DNA of 64,000 nucleotides from Diphasiastrum complanatum (GCA_029204225.1 CM055096.1:34361143-34425142); one strand, 5' to 3'; positions 21,567 to 33,791 are shown, counted from the first letter of the stretch. Notes: a model not told the origin generated them from the sequence alone. A program made the numbers and translations.

Positions 21567-22447
21567 ATCTCCATCTTTGGGAGCTAAGTAGCAGCAGTAG
21601 AGAAAGCTATCAGAAAGGAGGAAATATTTTCTCAGATTCTCAGGAAAGCATAGTGGAGGAGAATTGCTGTAGGGATAGCTTCCTAATCATCCAAACTTGG
21701 GGGAATTTCCACGATTTTGGAGGAAGATTTTCTTGCACAGATAAATCGCTGGAAGGGCAGCTATCCATCGCTGATTTCAGAGATTTCTTTACAGATTTCA
21801 GAGCGGATTTAGAGCAGAGATCAGCGAGCAGATCCATCGCTGGAACAGTGGCCCTCAAATCTGAATTTCGTAGGAAATTTTCAGTAGATTAGAGCGATTT
21901 CTGATCCGAATTCGAGCAGCAGGGCCAGCGCTGGACAGAGAAGAGAAAGGGTAAAGTTTCACCCTTGTTTTCAGAGATTTTTCAGAGGTTTGAGCATCAG
22001 ATTCTCTTGCTACAGATCAGCAAGCAGGCTGCCACCAGAATTTCAGAATTTCCAAGTGATTTTGGGCTTCAAATTTGGTTTTTGGGAACCAACTCAGAAG
22101 CTGTCAGATCAGCGAGGGGGGATAGCAAAAGAATTCAGATCTATTTGCACTTTTTTCGGCCTTCCATCCAAATTTTTCAGAGCCACAGGTCTGCTAGCAA
22201 GCCAGCGAGCTACTCTACTCAAGAAACCGGAAATTTTGGCACCATACTGGAGCTTCAAACTGGGATTTTCCGGGACAGCAGGTCTGAAAATTTGGGTAAA
22301 AGAGCTGAGAGGGTTCCTCTTCATATTTTCTTTGGAAGTACAGTCCTCAGAAACAGCTAAGTCTTCTTTCCCTCTTTGTACAGTTGTGAATTAGTCTTTC
22401 TGACTTTTTTTTTGAGAAGTTAAGGTACCTCTCTTTCAGTTCTGAAA
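21567..22447 (+). other. Untranslated leader of the chromovirus
   Basis: About 880 bases between the primer site and the gag ATG. Frames of 131 and 134 codons (21965-22394) overlap each other in two frames and resemble no protein I know; they are probably chance frames in leader sequence. Confidence 0.6.
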
Positions 22448-23165
22448 ATGACCACTCCTCAGGGAGCTGATCAACCCCCGGAGAGAGGCATCGACTAACT
22501 TGAAACAGAAGCCTTGGCTTTCAGTAAGGGGAAAGAACCAATGGAAATGGAAGTACAGGAACAGTTCGTCGAAGAACTCGACGAATTGGTTACCAAGGAG
22601 CAATTTCTCCACTTGGTAACAGAAGTGGATGAACTGAAGTTGGCATTAGCCAATTTCAAGTCCAGTGTGGACGACTCGTTCGCTGAACTCAAAGGCTTGA
22701 TTTTGAGTTCCGCGAAAGGAAGCCTTCCCTCCACTTCTCAGTTGTCCCCTTCTCCACTTCCATCAGTTTCGGGTGAGACTCTGTGGTCTCACCCCAGTGT
22801 CTTTAAAGATTTAAAGCCTCCTACTTTTATTGGGGAAGAGAAGGATAGAAATGCAGACATCCTACAAACCTTCCTCAGCAAATGGAAGAACATTCATGCT
22901 CTTAAACAGACCCCTGACCATTTGCAAGCTGTAGAGGCCAGTCTTTCCTTAGGGCCCATGGCCTATAAGTGGTGGTTAAATCTCCAGGAGATTGGGCAGA
23001 CTCCCCAGTCATGGAAGGCCTTTGAAGAAGCCTTCCTAAGAGAATTCCTACCTGAGAATGAACTTGATAGAGCCTGGGAAGCCTAGGAAAGAACAGTAAT
23101 GGACAAGTCCCTAATCCAATATATCTCGCAGTACCGAGAAGCAATTTTAAAAATTAAAAATATGG
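22448..23165 (+). pseudogene. Chromovirus gag remnant
   Basis: The ATG at 22448 is followed in frame by a stop after 16 codons; the frame then continues from 22514 to 23086. It contains an acidic coiled segment and the gag core with LKPPTFIGEEKDRNADI, FLSKWKNIHAL and AYKWWLNLQ. A stop after DRAWEA and loss of the CCHC knuckle region, which runs directly into protease, show it is defective. Confidence 0.85.
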
Positions 23166-23822
23166 ATGATTATCAGAAAATCAGGGGAAGTTGGCAACCA
23201 GTCAGTTAGAGTTATGGTTGATGATGGGGCAACCCATAATTTCATCAACTACACCCTAGTTAAACTTCCAGAAGTACCTAGTCAGCATAGGTACATAGTT
23301 TCACTAGCTAAGGGTGAAGATAAGAAAATCTGGGAAACTATGGTAAGTAACTTAAGTCTTGGTATTCAGGGGTACCAAGATGAAATAAACTTTCAGATAA
23401 CGCACCTGGATCGCACATACATTGTTCTCGGGAGAGATTGGCTCTATAGTTTAGGACCTTCCCTCCACAGAAACTATCAGGAGAACACCCTCAGCTTTCA
23501 GCATAAAGGCCGAGAGATCCAGTTGCATGGGGAGCATGATGTTCCCAACAGCCCTATGGTCTGCAGTTCAGAGCTCTGTCAGCTAATCGGAGACGACGAC
23601 CATCAGATATTCTTATGTGACTTTCAGTTTATTCCTGAAGTTTTTATTTCCAGTTCTTTACAGCAAAAAATCAGTAAATTAGAAGATTTATTGTCTAAAT
23701 TTAAAGATGTTTTTCCTGAAGATTTGCCACATGGTTTGCCACCTAGCAGAGAGGTAGATCATGTAATAAAACTAGTATCAAGTACAGCACCTGTTTCTGA
23801 ACGTCCGTATCGGGTCAGCTGA
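23166..23822 (+). pseudogene. Chromovirus protease and start of reverse transcriptase
   Basis: The aspartic protease motif is present as VMVDDGATHNFI (the usual D-S/T-G reads D-D-G), then YIVLGRDWL. The RT lead-in FPEDLPHGLPPSREVDH follows, and the frame stops just after SERPYRVS. Confidence 0.88.
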
Positions 23823-24525
23823 ACAGAGGATGAAGAAATAACTAGGCAGTTAACAGGTTATCTTGGGAAAGGACAAATTCAGACTAGCAGTTCACCATGG
23901 GCCTCACCAGTCCTTTTGGTGAAAAAGAAAGAGGGGTCTATGCGTCTTTGCGTAGATTACAGAGCCCTCAATAAAGTCACAATTAAGAATAAATACCCTA
24001 TGCCTCGGGCAGAAGTTTTTCAATAAAATAGACCTCAGATCGGGATATCATCAAGTCCGTATAAAGTCGGAAGATGTCCCGAAAACAGCTTTTAGGACTC
24101 GTCATGGTCATTATGAGTTTAAGGTGATCCCAATTGGGCTCACAAATGCTCCAGATACCTTTATAACCTTGATGAACAGTGTCCTTAGACCGTACTTGGG
24201 TAAGTTTGTAGTCGTATTTTTAGATGGCATCCTCGTCTACAGCAAAACGAGGAAGGAGCATCTAAAACACCTCAGAAAGGTGTTTCGACTGCTCAGAAAG
24301 CATAAGCTTTATGCTAAAGAATCCAAGTGTGAATTCTTCGTGGTCTGGGTCACATTATCTCGGCAGATGGGATTAAAATGGACCCGAAAAAGGTTAAAGC
24401 CATACTCAGTTGGTGAGACCTCAGACTATTTTGGAACTTCAGATCTTTCTTGGTTTGGCGGGATATTACAGACGATTTGTCAAGATATATGCTCAGATAG
24501 CAGTTCCCATGACAAATCTTCTTAA
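23823..24525 (+). pseudogene. Chromovirus reverse transcriptase
   Basis: Across two frames it reads [20 protein letters not shown] and [18 protein letters not shown] short deletion near 24013 removes part of the block before [22 protein letters not shown] and [12 protein letters not shown] (24210-24245) follow. The catalytic YLDD box has become FLDG. Confidence 0.9.
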
Positions 24526-25360
24526 GGGGAAGGGAAAGGAGTTCATTTGGGAGTCCGCACAGCATGAGAGCTTTGATGCTCTCAAAACAGCCTTAGCTAC
24601 AGCACCTATTTTAAAAGTCGTCGACTCCAATCAGCCATTTGTGGTCGAAACAGATGCTAGCGACTTTGCAATTGGTGCTGTGCTAACTCAGGGTGGACGA
24701 CCAGTTGCGTTCGAGAGTAAAAAACTCGAGCCAGCTCAGACTAGGTACAGCCATGAAAGTCCCAGATACCTTTGCAATCAACCTGAGCTTAGAGGTCGGA
24801 AAGCTCGTTGGGCAGAGTCGATGCAAGAGTTTGATATGTCTATCAGATATAGACAGGGGAAATTCAATACAGTAGCAGATGCCCTTAGCAGAATGCCTAT
24901 GATAAACGAGCTGAGTTTTACTCAGATTCGTAATGAGTTACTCGAGTCCTTGAGAGGGAAGTGCCAGCATGATGCATTTTTCTCTACTATCTGGAACTCA
25001 GTCCAAAGCAGACAGTTACAGACTCCAGAACCAGTTCCCGGGGCTGGTGCCAGTTCATCCAAGAATACGGCAGCTTCCGTTGAGGATAATGATGAGTCCG
25101 AGTATACGTTAGATGACATTGAGGATTCTGAGCCTGTATTACCCAAGCAAACCCCAGTGGTTGAGGGTCAGTTGACTCAAGGATTCAAATGGAAACAGTA
25201 TTCCATTCAGGATGAGTACTTGCTCTATAGAGATAGAGTATGTGTCCCCAATTCAGAGGATTATAGGCAGCAGGTCCTATATGAGTTTCATGACAATCCT
25301 AGTGCGGGACACCCAGGCATACAGAAGACCTATGAGCTTCTTCGTAGGCAATTTTTCTAG
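24410..25360 (+). pseudogene. Chromovirus RT thumb, RNase H and integrase finger
   Basis: This long open frame reads [20 protein letters not shown], then the RNase H start FVVETDASDFAIGAVL. An in-frame deletion removes the RNase H centre, joining TRYSHE to LRGRKARWAESMQ. VADALSRMP, an acidic spacer and the integrase finger start HDNPSAGHPGIQKTYELLRR close it. Confidence 0.9.
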
Positions 25361-26250
25361 CCCAGTATGAAAAAGGACGTCCAACAATATGTAACCAGTT
25401 GCCAGAAATGTCAAGTAAATAAAGCAGAGCGTTTAAAGGGAGGAGGGTTGTTGCAGCCCTTAGATATACCAACTGGTAAATGGGAGAGTATCTCCATGGA
25501 TTTTATAGTAGGCGTGCCTAAAAACCCAAAAGGGTAATGACGCTATATGGGTCACAGTTGACCGTCTGACCAAAATGGCTCATTTTATTCCGACCAAAAC
25601 AACCGTTAGAGCTCCAGAGTTAGCGAGGTTGTTTGTAGACGGGCTATTTAAATTGTAAGGTCGACCTTCCGGCATAGTCAGCGACCGGGACAGTAAGTTT
25701 GATGGAAATTTTTGGAGAGCAGTATTCCATCATCTCCATACTAAACTTAATATGAGTACCACCGACCATCCACAGACGGACAGTCAAACAAAGAGGGTAA
25801 ATCAGGTGCTGGAGGATATGCTTCGTGCATACGTCAGCAAGAAGCAGACTAATTGGGAGGAGTATCTCTCGATTTTAGAGTTTGCTTATAACAGTACCAA
25901 ACATTCAGCTACGGGATACAGCCCATTTATGCTGATGTACGGTTTTCAGCCACGCTCACCCACACTTTAGGGTTTAAACAAGAAAAAGTTGAAGCAGCTA
26001 GAAACTTTTTAGAGGACCTAAACCAGATGATAGAACATGCTAAGCGTAGCATTAGGCAGTCCCAAGATCGAGCCAGGCATTATGCAGATCCACACAGACG
26101 GGATGTGCAGTTCTCCGCTAGTGAGAAAGTCTACTTGAGAGTCCCAGTTGACTCTAAAACCCTCAAATCAGGAGTGTGTGCTAAGTTGTCTCCTAAGTAT
26201 TGTGGTCCCTTTACCATCAGTAGGAGACTAGGCGAGGTCACCTATTAGAA
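25361..26250 (+). pseudogene. Chromovirus integrase
   Basis: The finger ends with CQKCQVNKAERLKGGG. The core shows MDFIVG, DRLTKMAHFIPTKTT, IVSDRDSKFDGNFW and HPQTDSQTKRVNQVLEDML; the last has Lys where the catalytic Glu should be. The C-terminal part SPKYCGPFTISRRLGEVTY follows. A stop at about 25537, a frameshift and a stop at 25968 interrupt it. Confidence 0.88.
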
Positions 26251-26334
26251 CTCCCACACAGTAGTAAGGTTTTTCCAGTCTTTCATGTAAGTTAGTTACG
26301 AAAAGCCTTAGCCAGAACAGAAAATCTGGTAGGG

Positions 26335-26550
26335 GACAGTGTTCTAGTTCTCCCATTGGATCCTCATCAACCTCCACGTGAGCCAGAGGAGATTCTTGAT
26401 AGTAGAGAGACGCAGACTCATCATACTCTGTACCGAGAATATTTGGTCAAGTGGAATGATCAGCCTGTTCATAATGCCACTTGGGAAAGAGGCAGCGTCC
26501 TTCGCAAGATTTTTCCAGACTTTGTCTTAGAGGACCAAGACGGTTCTTAA
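26335..26550 (+). pseudogene. Chromodomain-like C-terminus of the chromovirus
   Basis: The reading REYLVKWNDQPVHNATWE fits a chromodomain of the type found at the end of chromovirus integrases, which guides insertion to chromatin (family knowledge). The stop TAA at 26548 is next to the polypurine tract. Confidence 0.75.
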
Positions 26551-26561
26551 GGGGGAGGGAG
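26549..26561 (+). other. Polypurine tract of the chromovirus
   Basis: AAGGGGGAGGGAG is directly 5' of the 3' LTR. Confidence 0.9.
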
Positions 26562-26919
26562 TGTTACGAGCTCGTGACCAGTGCCGAACCCTAGAGAACA
26601 CAGATAGTTCAGATACCACAGTCAGGGTCGTGTCCAGCGTACACGACCAACAGGGCAAGACAGTGTGAGTAGTGTGCCCCAGCACGGTCCATAGCCATGG
26701 CAGGCCTAACACAGTCTAGGGACCCTGTCAGCAGGACAGGGCCCCCAGTTGGGTCCCAACGTGCAATCGGCCACGTCAGTGCCACGTGGCCGACACTTGG
26801 CAGATGCATGCTACCAGTCCTCACACTGGGCTAGGAGGGGCTTACTCTATATCAGGGAGTAGGCAAGGTTGGGTGGATCAGTTAGTGTTTGCCCTACTGT
26901 GGTGTTAGGACTTATTACA
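26562..26919 (+). repeat. 3' LTR of the chromovirus
   Basis: It has the same ends as the 5' LTR (TGTTACG...TTATTACA), is 358 bases long and is followed by the duplication ATATA. Confidence 0.95.
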
Positions 26920-26924
26920 ATATA

Positions 26925-28240
26925 TACGTGTAGTAGTCATCGAGGTGGGGGCACAGCATGTGGTGCAGGTGGTCACTGACAATGCTAGCAACTATGTGGC
27001 TATGGTGAACTTTTGGAGGGGGACACTCCTGCTATTGTATGGACCCCGTGTACAACACACAGCATCGATCTTTTGATGCATGACATAGGAGGCCTCCCCT
27101 AGGTTTCCGCCATCACATCCAGTGTCATCTTCTTGGTCACATTTGTAACCAGGAACCCTCGCCATGTTCAGGACATACAGCCCGCTAGGATTTTAAGAAG
27201 CCAGCACCCACACCCTACCACTTCATCGTGTTGAAGCAGTTGCTGAACTGAGTTCACACAGTGATATTGTAGCAGCGAACCAACTGGTCTTTGGTTCCAG
27301 AGGATTGTTTTTGGACATGATTTCTGGCGATACGGCGAGCAATTGGTTGAGGTCTTGCAGCCAGTTACCAAGTGTTGAGGTTGGTGGATCGAGAGGGTTT
27401 TACACTCAACCTCATCTACGAGTTTATGGACAGGATTGGGGGGACCCTTAGCGACCACTTTTTGACGAGCATAGGTACACCTTTTTTTTGTAATCTGTTT
27501 GGTGCATTTGTTTTGTAAAACCTTTTAGCATTGTTGACTTGTTTTTCCTACAATGCAGTGATTACTTTTTGGGTTTCTATAGGATGTTAGCTATCCAGGA
27601 GAAGTGGCTTGATAGGTAGAATTTCTTCCACAAGCCCATACACGCAATTGCTCATTTGCTTCACCCTATGTGGGCTACTGGAGCCATACGCACATACACC
27701 GAGCTCGTGGACGGTTGGAGGACATACACACAAAATGTGTATGCAAGTTAGGCTTCTCCCCCCCAAGCACTCGTGTAATTGTCAACACTCCATGGCCAGG
27801 GCTGATGCAGAGGATGCGGGAGAGGAGGGTTATGAGGCTAAGGAGGAGTTGGATGAGGCCTTGGACGATGAGATGGAGATGAACATTGGAGAGGATGTGG
27901 GGTGGGTTGATCCCGATGCCGAGACACAGGCCTAGCATGCATCACCTGTAGAGGGGGGTTAGGCGTAGGGTACGCATGATGGATTTGCATGTTGAGCCAA
28001 GGAAAGCAGCATCACAGGCAGAGGGAGCAACGGCCCGACAAGGCCCTGGTAGACCTAAAGACAGCGAGGTGGCGATAGAGGCAGAGGCAGAGGCAGAGGC
28101 AAGGGCAAAGGTTCAAGGACACAGCCACACATACTCGAGGAGGATTCCTTATCTTCCTACTCGTATACCAGTGATAGTGATGAGGATAATCCCCATCTCA
28201 TCATGATGACTCCGAGTCATAGAGAGTCATCGTTTTATTT
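26925..28240 (+). pseudogene. hAT transposase, second half with RG-rich tail
   Basis: It resumes directly after the gypsy element with IEVGAQHVVQVVTDNASNYV, the end of DUF659, and WRGTLLLLYGPRVQHTASI. Further on, FWRYGEQLVEVLQPV and RWNFFHKPIHAIAHLLHPMW fit the hAT core. An acidic stretch (DEMEMNIGEDVGW) and a repeated RGRGRGRGKGKG tail encoded by GGCAGA repeats (about 28070-28110) close the frame. Many stops and frameshifts; dead. The usual C-terminal dimerisation block was not recognised. Confidence 0.8.
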
Positions 28241-28545
28241 TGTGTCGCATGAGTCTAAGAGTCCATTGTCCATCTACATACCCATGTACTTGGCCATTGC
28301 CACTCATTGTATATATTAGAGCTTTATCGTTTATGACATCATATATATTGATCCAAGTTTCAGTTTTGGTATGCAGCATGCTGAAGCCTAAATGCTTTGT
28401 TCAGCTAGTAGTACTTACAAGTTACTATGCTTTGCAATGTGTTTGAAATTGTTTTTACATCCCTAAATGTTTTTCCCACCCCAACACATAAAAAAAAGTT
28501 TGGATCTCAAACGCTCCCGGAACGCAACATTTCGGAACGTTGCAG

Positions 28546-28900
28546 ATCTATGAGTCAAAGTTGTATTCAACTGAACAAGAATCCTTTGTATCATCCTCAT
28601 ACAAAGCATATAGAGGTGGATAAGCAATTCATATGAGAGAATATGCGGAGTGGTGAAATTCAACTGGTTTATTGCGACATTAACGACCAAAATCTTTACT
28701 GAAACTCTTAGTAAAGAAAAATTTCAACATTAACGACCAAAATCTTTACTAAAACTCTTAGTAAAGAAAAATTTCAAAAATTTCAATGAAAGCTCGGTGT
28801 CATTGTAAAAAAATAACCATTAAGAGGGGGTGTTGAAAAAAATGCCCATTTTACTCCTTTAATGCTTTGTATACTTGTAACTTGTGCATATGCCATGGGG
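28546..28900 (+). mobile_element. Ty1/copia tail: RNase H end, polypurine tract, LTR start
   Basis: In one frame it reads SQSCIQLNKNPLYHPHTKH and then GEIQLVYCDINDQ, the end of copia RNase H, probably the continuation of the fragment that stops at 20383. A 53-base segment beginning CATTAACGACCAAAATC is doubled (about 28676-28780). TAAGAGGGGG (28821-28830) is the polypurine tract and TGTTGAAAAAAATGCCC at 28831 starts the 3' LTR; its right end was not located. Confidence 0.8.
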
Positions 28901-29189
28901 GTATTAAATAAAATTAAATACAGTGTGAACCCCTCTTAAACACATTTTAACAATGTCAAGTAGGACACATGGTCCACGTGACACCTAGAGCTAAATTTAG
29001 TAACACCTCACATATGCCAATGAAGCACGTGTTAGAATCCATCTCTCTTGTCAAGGAGCTTGAGCTTTGATATTTGGTATTTGTATGATATTTGTTATGC
29101 TATTGATGTGTTATTGTCATCTATCATAGTTATGATGTTGCATAGATGATAGGATGATCTATAGGTTTCATGCTTCAGCATGGAACACC

Positions 29190-29930
29190 TAGCGTGTGAG
29201 CTTAAAAAAGCCCTTTATGGTTCGAAGCAGGCACCAATAACATGGTACGACTGTATTAATTAGTACCTTTACGACTTATAGTTTGAGAAAAGAAAATTTG
29301 ACACAAATTTATATGTGAAGGAGGAGAAAGAAAGTGCTAGTCAATTTGTGGCCCTATCTACGAATGACTTAATCATCATAGGGAGTAACAAAGCCTTATC
29401 ACGAAAGTAAAATAGGATTTTTCAAAGGAAATTGCAATGAAAGACCTAGGTTTGTTACATTATTCTTTAGCCAGTGAAGTCTAGAAAAAGAAGTGTAGCA
29501 ACTTCATAGCAACGTTGAAGAGATTCAAAATGCAAGATTCTAAAACCATCAAAGTCCCATCGATGCAAGTAGTCGACTATCCAAAGCAGACAACTCGCCT
29601 AATGCAAACGAAAATCTTTATTGGCAAATTGTGAGCAGTCTTATCTATTTAATGACAACAAGACCAAATATAGTTGTGCGATTAAGGTGGTCAACCAATT
29701 CATGAGTAAACCTTCGAGTACACATTAGAAAGTTGCAAAGAGAATATGAAGATATTTAAGAGGAACAACAAATCATGGAATTCAATATAAAGACGTTAAA
29801 GACTTAAAATTGATGAATGTCCAGCTAGTGACAAATGATCAGAGATCAACTATAGGTTATAACTTCAACTTGGCTTCTAGTGCAAGATCAAAAAGAGAAA
29901 TTATTGAACTTTTGTATTTGCTCTCACTAG
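29190..29930 (+). mobile_element. Ty1/copia reverse transcriptase/RNase H remnant
   Basis: It reads LKKALYGSKQAPITWYDCIN, YVKEEKESASQFVAL, then NQFMSKPSSTH and RYLRGTTNHGIQYKD across frameshifts. All are copia RT-RNase H linker motifs. Heavily mutated. Confidence 0.8.
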
Positions 29931-29939
29931 TTTAGCATG

Positions 29940-32400
29940 TTTAGAAGATAATTAATTCTTGGGAGAGCCTCGAAAATGTGTTTCCCTAACTCCATTTATG
30001 AGGACACAAATATTCTAAAGGAAGAAAGTACGTTACATCCTTGGCTAGTTGTGATTATTTTGGAGCTATCTATTAGCTTGAAGCTAGGAAGAGTTGGTTT
30101 GTTTCTAGCCTTGGATCAGGGAAAACCCATAAAGTTAGGTTATAAACAAGAGTCTAGAGCTCTTGAATAGACTTAGGACAACTAGAAAAGACATGCATGG
30201 CAAACTAGAGTACCGATGAGGATGTAGGGTGTCTCTACATAGGGGAGTGCTTGGAAATTACTTGGGCAATCAAGTAGCTATAACCTGAGATATAGAATGA
30301 TCATCTAGTCTAGGCAAAGTATCCCTAGTGAGTAAGATGGTTCTTGGCGGTATGGCATTCCAAGGCTACTACTGATTTGGGAGGTTGATTGGGATAGACT
30401 CACAAGCTTGAGGGTTTTCCTGGATTTTGCTCTACTATTGGGCAGTGAGTCACATGTATAATCCCTATAATCTCTAGTCTTCTGGTGCTTGGTCTAGTCT
30501 TCTAGTGCTTGGTCTGTCAAGTAAGATCTTGTCGAAACATTCTCATTGTAGGGAATAAGAGAAGAGGAGTCATTTGTAGAAGGACAAAACTGAAGGATCG
30601 TGATTCGTAAGGAGTTGCAGCTTGGAATTTCATATTGTCTGGTCTCTTGTCCTGCCTGCTTAAGGTTGTTTGACTGATTGCGGCAGGATGCCAAGATCTA
30701 GTGAGTGTGTTATAAGTGATTAAGCTCTTGATGCATGTCATTTCAAGCTATTGGATCAGATGGATGTCTCATCTCCTGACCAAAAACTAGGATAGATATT
30801 ATAATTGTATTATGTTTTTCTGTTTGTCTGTGATAATCTTTATGTTCCTTTGTCAGGCAACAAGGAAATTGATGACAGATTGATGTATTCTTATTACTTC
30901 ATAGAAATCATCAAACTTATGAGTGTAGATAAAGCACATAAACAGTACCGAGTAGCTCAGTGACTAAAGGACCTATTGATCCCAACAGCAGGTACTTCTT
31001 ATCTACTTCTGAGTATCGAAGATGCTTTCCTTCCTTCTATGTGGCAATTTTAGGTGTGACTTACCCATTTGCTATTTCACAAAAAAATGTTTGGCCTTGA
31101 ACTGTTGCACCGGAGTTTCAGTATAAGGGCACATTACAAAACGCAAGAGAGCATGAAGGGTAATGGGAGCTGAAGAGTTTCATTTTACTCTTTTATCATT
31201 TGTGGAGCTGAATGGAGCAACAACTAGAGGAAAACTCTTCACCAAAATCCCACTTATTAGAGGACAGGAGCCGAAAAATTGAGGAAACATGCTTGTTCCA
31301 AAACCATTCTCCAAGTTCAACAATCTAACTGAAGCCAATTAGGCTGCACTTTGTGGGTGGACTCCATAGGGTTGAAGATTAAACATCTTTGTTATGTCAA
31401 GAATTGTCTTACACGTAACATAGGTATATTAATGAAGCTAATTCATCTGCACTTGCAAGATTCTACCAGTGGCCACAGAGAAAAGTGTACAACCACATTT
31501 GATATCATACCCTTGTAGGTGATATTTTCGTATTTTTTACCGTGTGCCAGGAAAAACATTTCCCAACCTTTTTATCTTCTCTCAATTGCGATTCATAATG
31601 GCTTAAGACATTAGGGTAAGATCCATAATCACCTATCCTAGGTAAACATTAGTATTTCACTTCATGCGCTGTGCACAATAATGCTTTGTGTGAATCACTT
31701 GGAGCAAAGCCATTTTAGGCTGGTAGTTCAGAAAAAAAATATATTCAAGACGAACAAACTGGGATTTTGGCTCTAAATTTTGCCTTCCTCGATATATCTG
31801 TGAATACAACTGTAATGACTGGCCGGCAAGAATATCTAAATTGATGGAATGAAAGTTTGAAGGCCGAAAATGAGTTCTTGATCCTTAAACAGAATTACTT
31901 CTTTTGTAGTCAATTTTATGAACGAAAATAAATGACTTCGTGCATCGAACACAAAGCACCTTCATAAATGAATGCCAGATGACAAATCCATCCATTAATA
32001 TGCATCATTAAATTCATTTCATTGCAACTTGGTAATAGACACAGGCAATAGAAGCTGCCAAAGAAGAATTTCAAAGTAACCTCACCCTCATTTGTGAGCT
32101 GCACAACTGTCAAGTGTGAAAACGCTGAGGATTAGAATAACAACAAACATCAATCAAACTAGGACACGAAAAAAGGGCTTATAATTGACTGCGCAAGATC
32201 TCACGTTCTAGAAACGTATTATTTAGAAGCTGGATCCTAGTGAACATAACGGGATTTTGAGCAGAAACACACGAAAATGAAAAGATACCAGCAAAAAATG
32301 AAAAATGCCGACGAAGTACAGAGAATGTGTCAGTAAACTCAGGACTTACCAGGTATTGTTGCCAGCTTCCTGATTCTGGCGGGCTAAAAGAAGGAAAAAT
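29940..32400. other. No gene recognised
   Basis: Short frames only. A 65-codon minus-strand frame at 31916-32113 looks weakly exon-like but matches nothing I know. Confidence 0.4.
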
Positions 32401-32533
32401 GGCGGGGTTTCAGAAACCGGACATCAATGCTGGCGCGAGGCTGCGATGTGGCTGGAAGGGGATGCGATGAGCCGCCCTGGGATTCACGATCCTCGCTGCG
32501 CCAGTAAACAAAAACAACAGAAAATCGAGCAAA

Positions 32534-32612
32534 CTCTCGCTCTCTCTCTCTCTCTCTATGTCTCGCTCTCGCTTCTCTCTGTCTCTCTCTCGCTCTCTCT
32601 CTCTCTCTCTCG
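32534..32612. repeat. Imperfect (CT)n microsatellite
   Basis: About 80 bases of CT/TC repeats broken by CG steps; open frames here are repeat artefacts. Confidence 0.9.
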
Positions 32613-32754
32613 CGAGAGCAAAGGAAAAGAGGAGTAGACAGAAAGAAAGGGGAGGAGGGGTGGGTTGCCGCAAAGTTGGAAGCCCATGTGCGAGCAACAG
32701 TATTCTGCGGGAGAGTACATGCCGTCTGAGAAAGGGGGGCCCCTTTTGCCCCCT

Positions 32755-32769
32755 CCCCCCCCCCCCCCC
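32755..32769. repeat. Poly-C run
   Basis: 15 consecutive C residues in a C-rich stretch. Confidence 0.85.
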
Positions 32770-33791
32770 AATGTTGCGTTTTACTTAATGCAAAGCTGGA
32801 AATGAGGTCCCATGGCTTGTGTTGGAAGGAGTGTGTGAATGGGACTTATGATGAATATCACTTTACACTTGCATCTCTCATCTGCATTTTATACTTCTTT
32901 ATGGTTGCTTTCTTTCCTTCTCCTCTCCTCGTATATTTTTTTTAGTTGATGGTGGAAGGAGTAGTAATAGACATTGAAATAGTATTTCTTGTATGTAAAG
33001 GAAGAATATGAGGCTTCGTTTCACATTATGGCAACCAGCAAGTTTGTGGGTGATGAAGAGGGCCAATCATGCATCCATTTTTTAAAATGGGTCTCCTCTC
33101 GTTCAATTCAGATCTCACTTGCCACCTTGTGGCACATGAGCTGGCCATTCGCCACATAAGAGTAATTGAAGTTCAATTTTGGGATGGGTCTCATTGCACC
33201 CAACAAGGTAAATTGTCAAGGGCAACTTTTTAAAAATGGGCCAATGGCATGATGGAGATTTTCAAGTGACCCAATCACCTTGTAATGGTCCACTAACACT
33301 TATCATCCCCCACGAGTGGTGCGCACTTCTCCTCACTTGCAAACGCACACAGATGGGTGATCATAGAAAGGGACCAAGCAAATGAGACTTGCTACTAGTC
33401 AGAATCCGCCCTAAGGGTGGTTTTAGACTTTTGCTTGGCAAGAGTCGTGGCAGAAGAACTTGCCAGACATTGAGTGCTCTAGGTAGCCTTGTTGTCACAC
33501 TCACATATGTCTTGATTTCAAAATTGCAAATAACTGCAAAAGTTGGAAGAAGGAACAATTCTTAATTTTGTATCATGATTGGTTTAGGGTAGTTTGGCAG
33601 CACACCAAAAAAAACTTTGAACTTGCCCCGACACAACAAGCCTCGGATTCCACCTCATCTGTGAAGTAAGAGCAAGGGGATCTCAAAGTTGAGTTGGCCC
33701 TTTTAGTCCATACATTAACATATCTATATTATTTAAAATTTTAGTGTTTCACGGGCAACGTGAGCTGCCCGAGACACCCTCCCTCCCCCCT

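Larger units (their letters stand above)
21204..26919 (+). mobile_element. Full-length Ty3/gypsy chromovirus-type element
   Basis: Two LTRs, a Met-tRNA primer site, gag, protease, reverse transcriptase, RNase H, integrase, a chromodomain-like end and a polypurine tract are present in the usual order, flanked by the identical 5-base duplication ATATA at 21199-21203 and 26920-26924. The coding part is inactive: stops, frameshifts, deletions in the gag-protease, RT and RNase H regions, the RT box reading FLDG instead of YLDD, and the integrase Glu changed to Lys (QTKRVNQ). It inserted into the hAT transposase gene. Confidence 0.95.
20386..28545 (+). mobile_element. Decayed hAT DNA transposon, split by a gypsy element
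   Basis: Outer ends are GC-rich clusters of TTCCGGAA/CGGAACG motifs facing each other (20386-20430 and 28500-28545), each followed inwards by an A- or T-run. Between them the hAT transposase pieces lie on the plus strand: 20890-21200 and, after the gypsy insertion at 21204-26919, 26925-28240. Without the gypsy DNA it is about 2.4 kb. It sits inside a copia element. A clean 8-base target duplication was not found, so the exact ends are uncertain. Confidence 0.7.

Noticed and set aside
21965-22394. Overlapping 131- and 134-codon frames after the chromovirus primer site
   Set aside because: Position is the untranslated leader; no gag similarity.
32410-32788. Frames of 63-95 codons on both strands, and a possible 5' exon with GTAAG donor near 32350
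   Set aside because: The frames follow the CT repeat and C-run. The exon-like piece lacks a recognisable product or a convincing partner exon.
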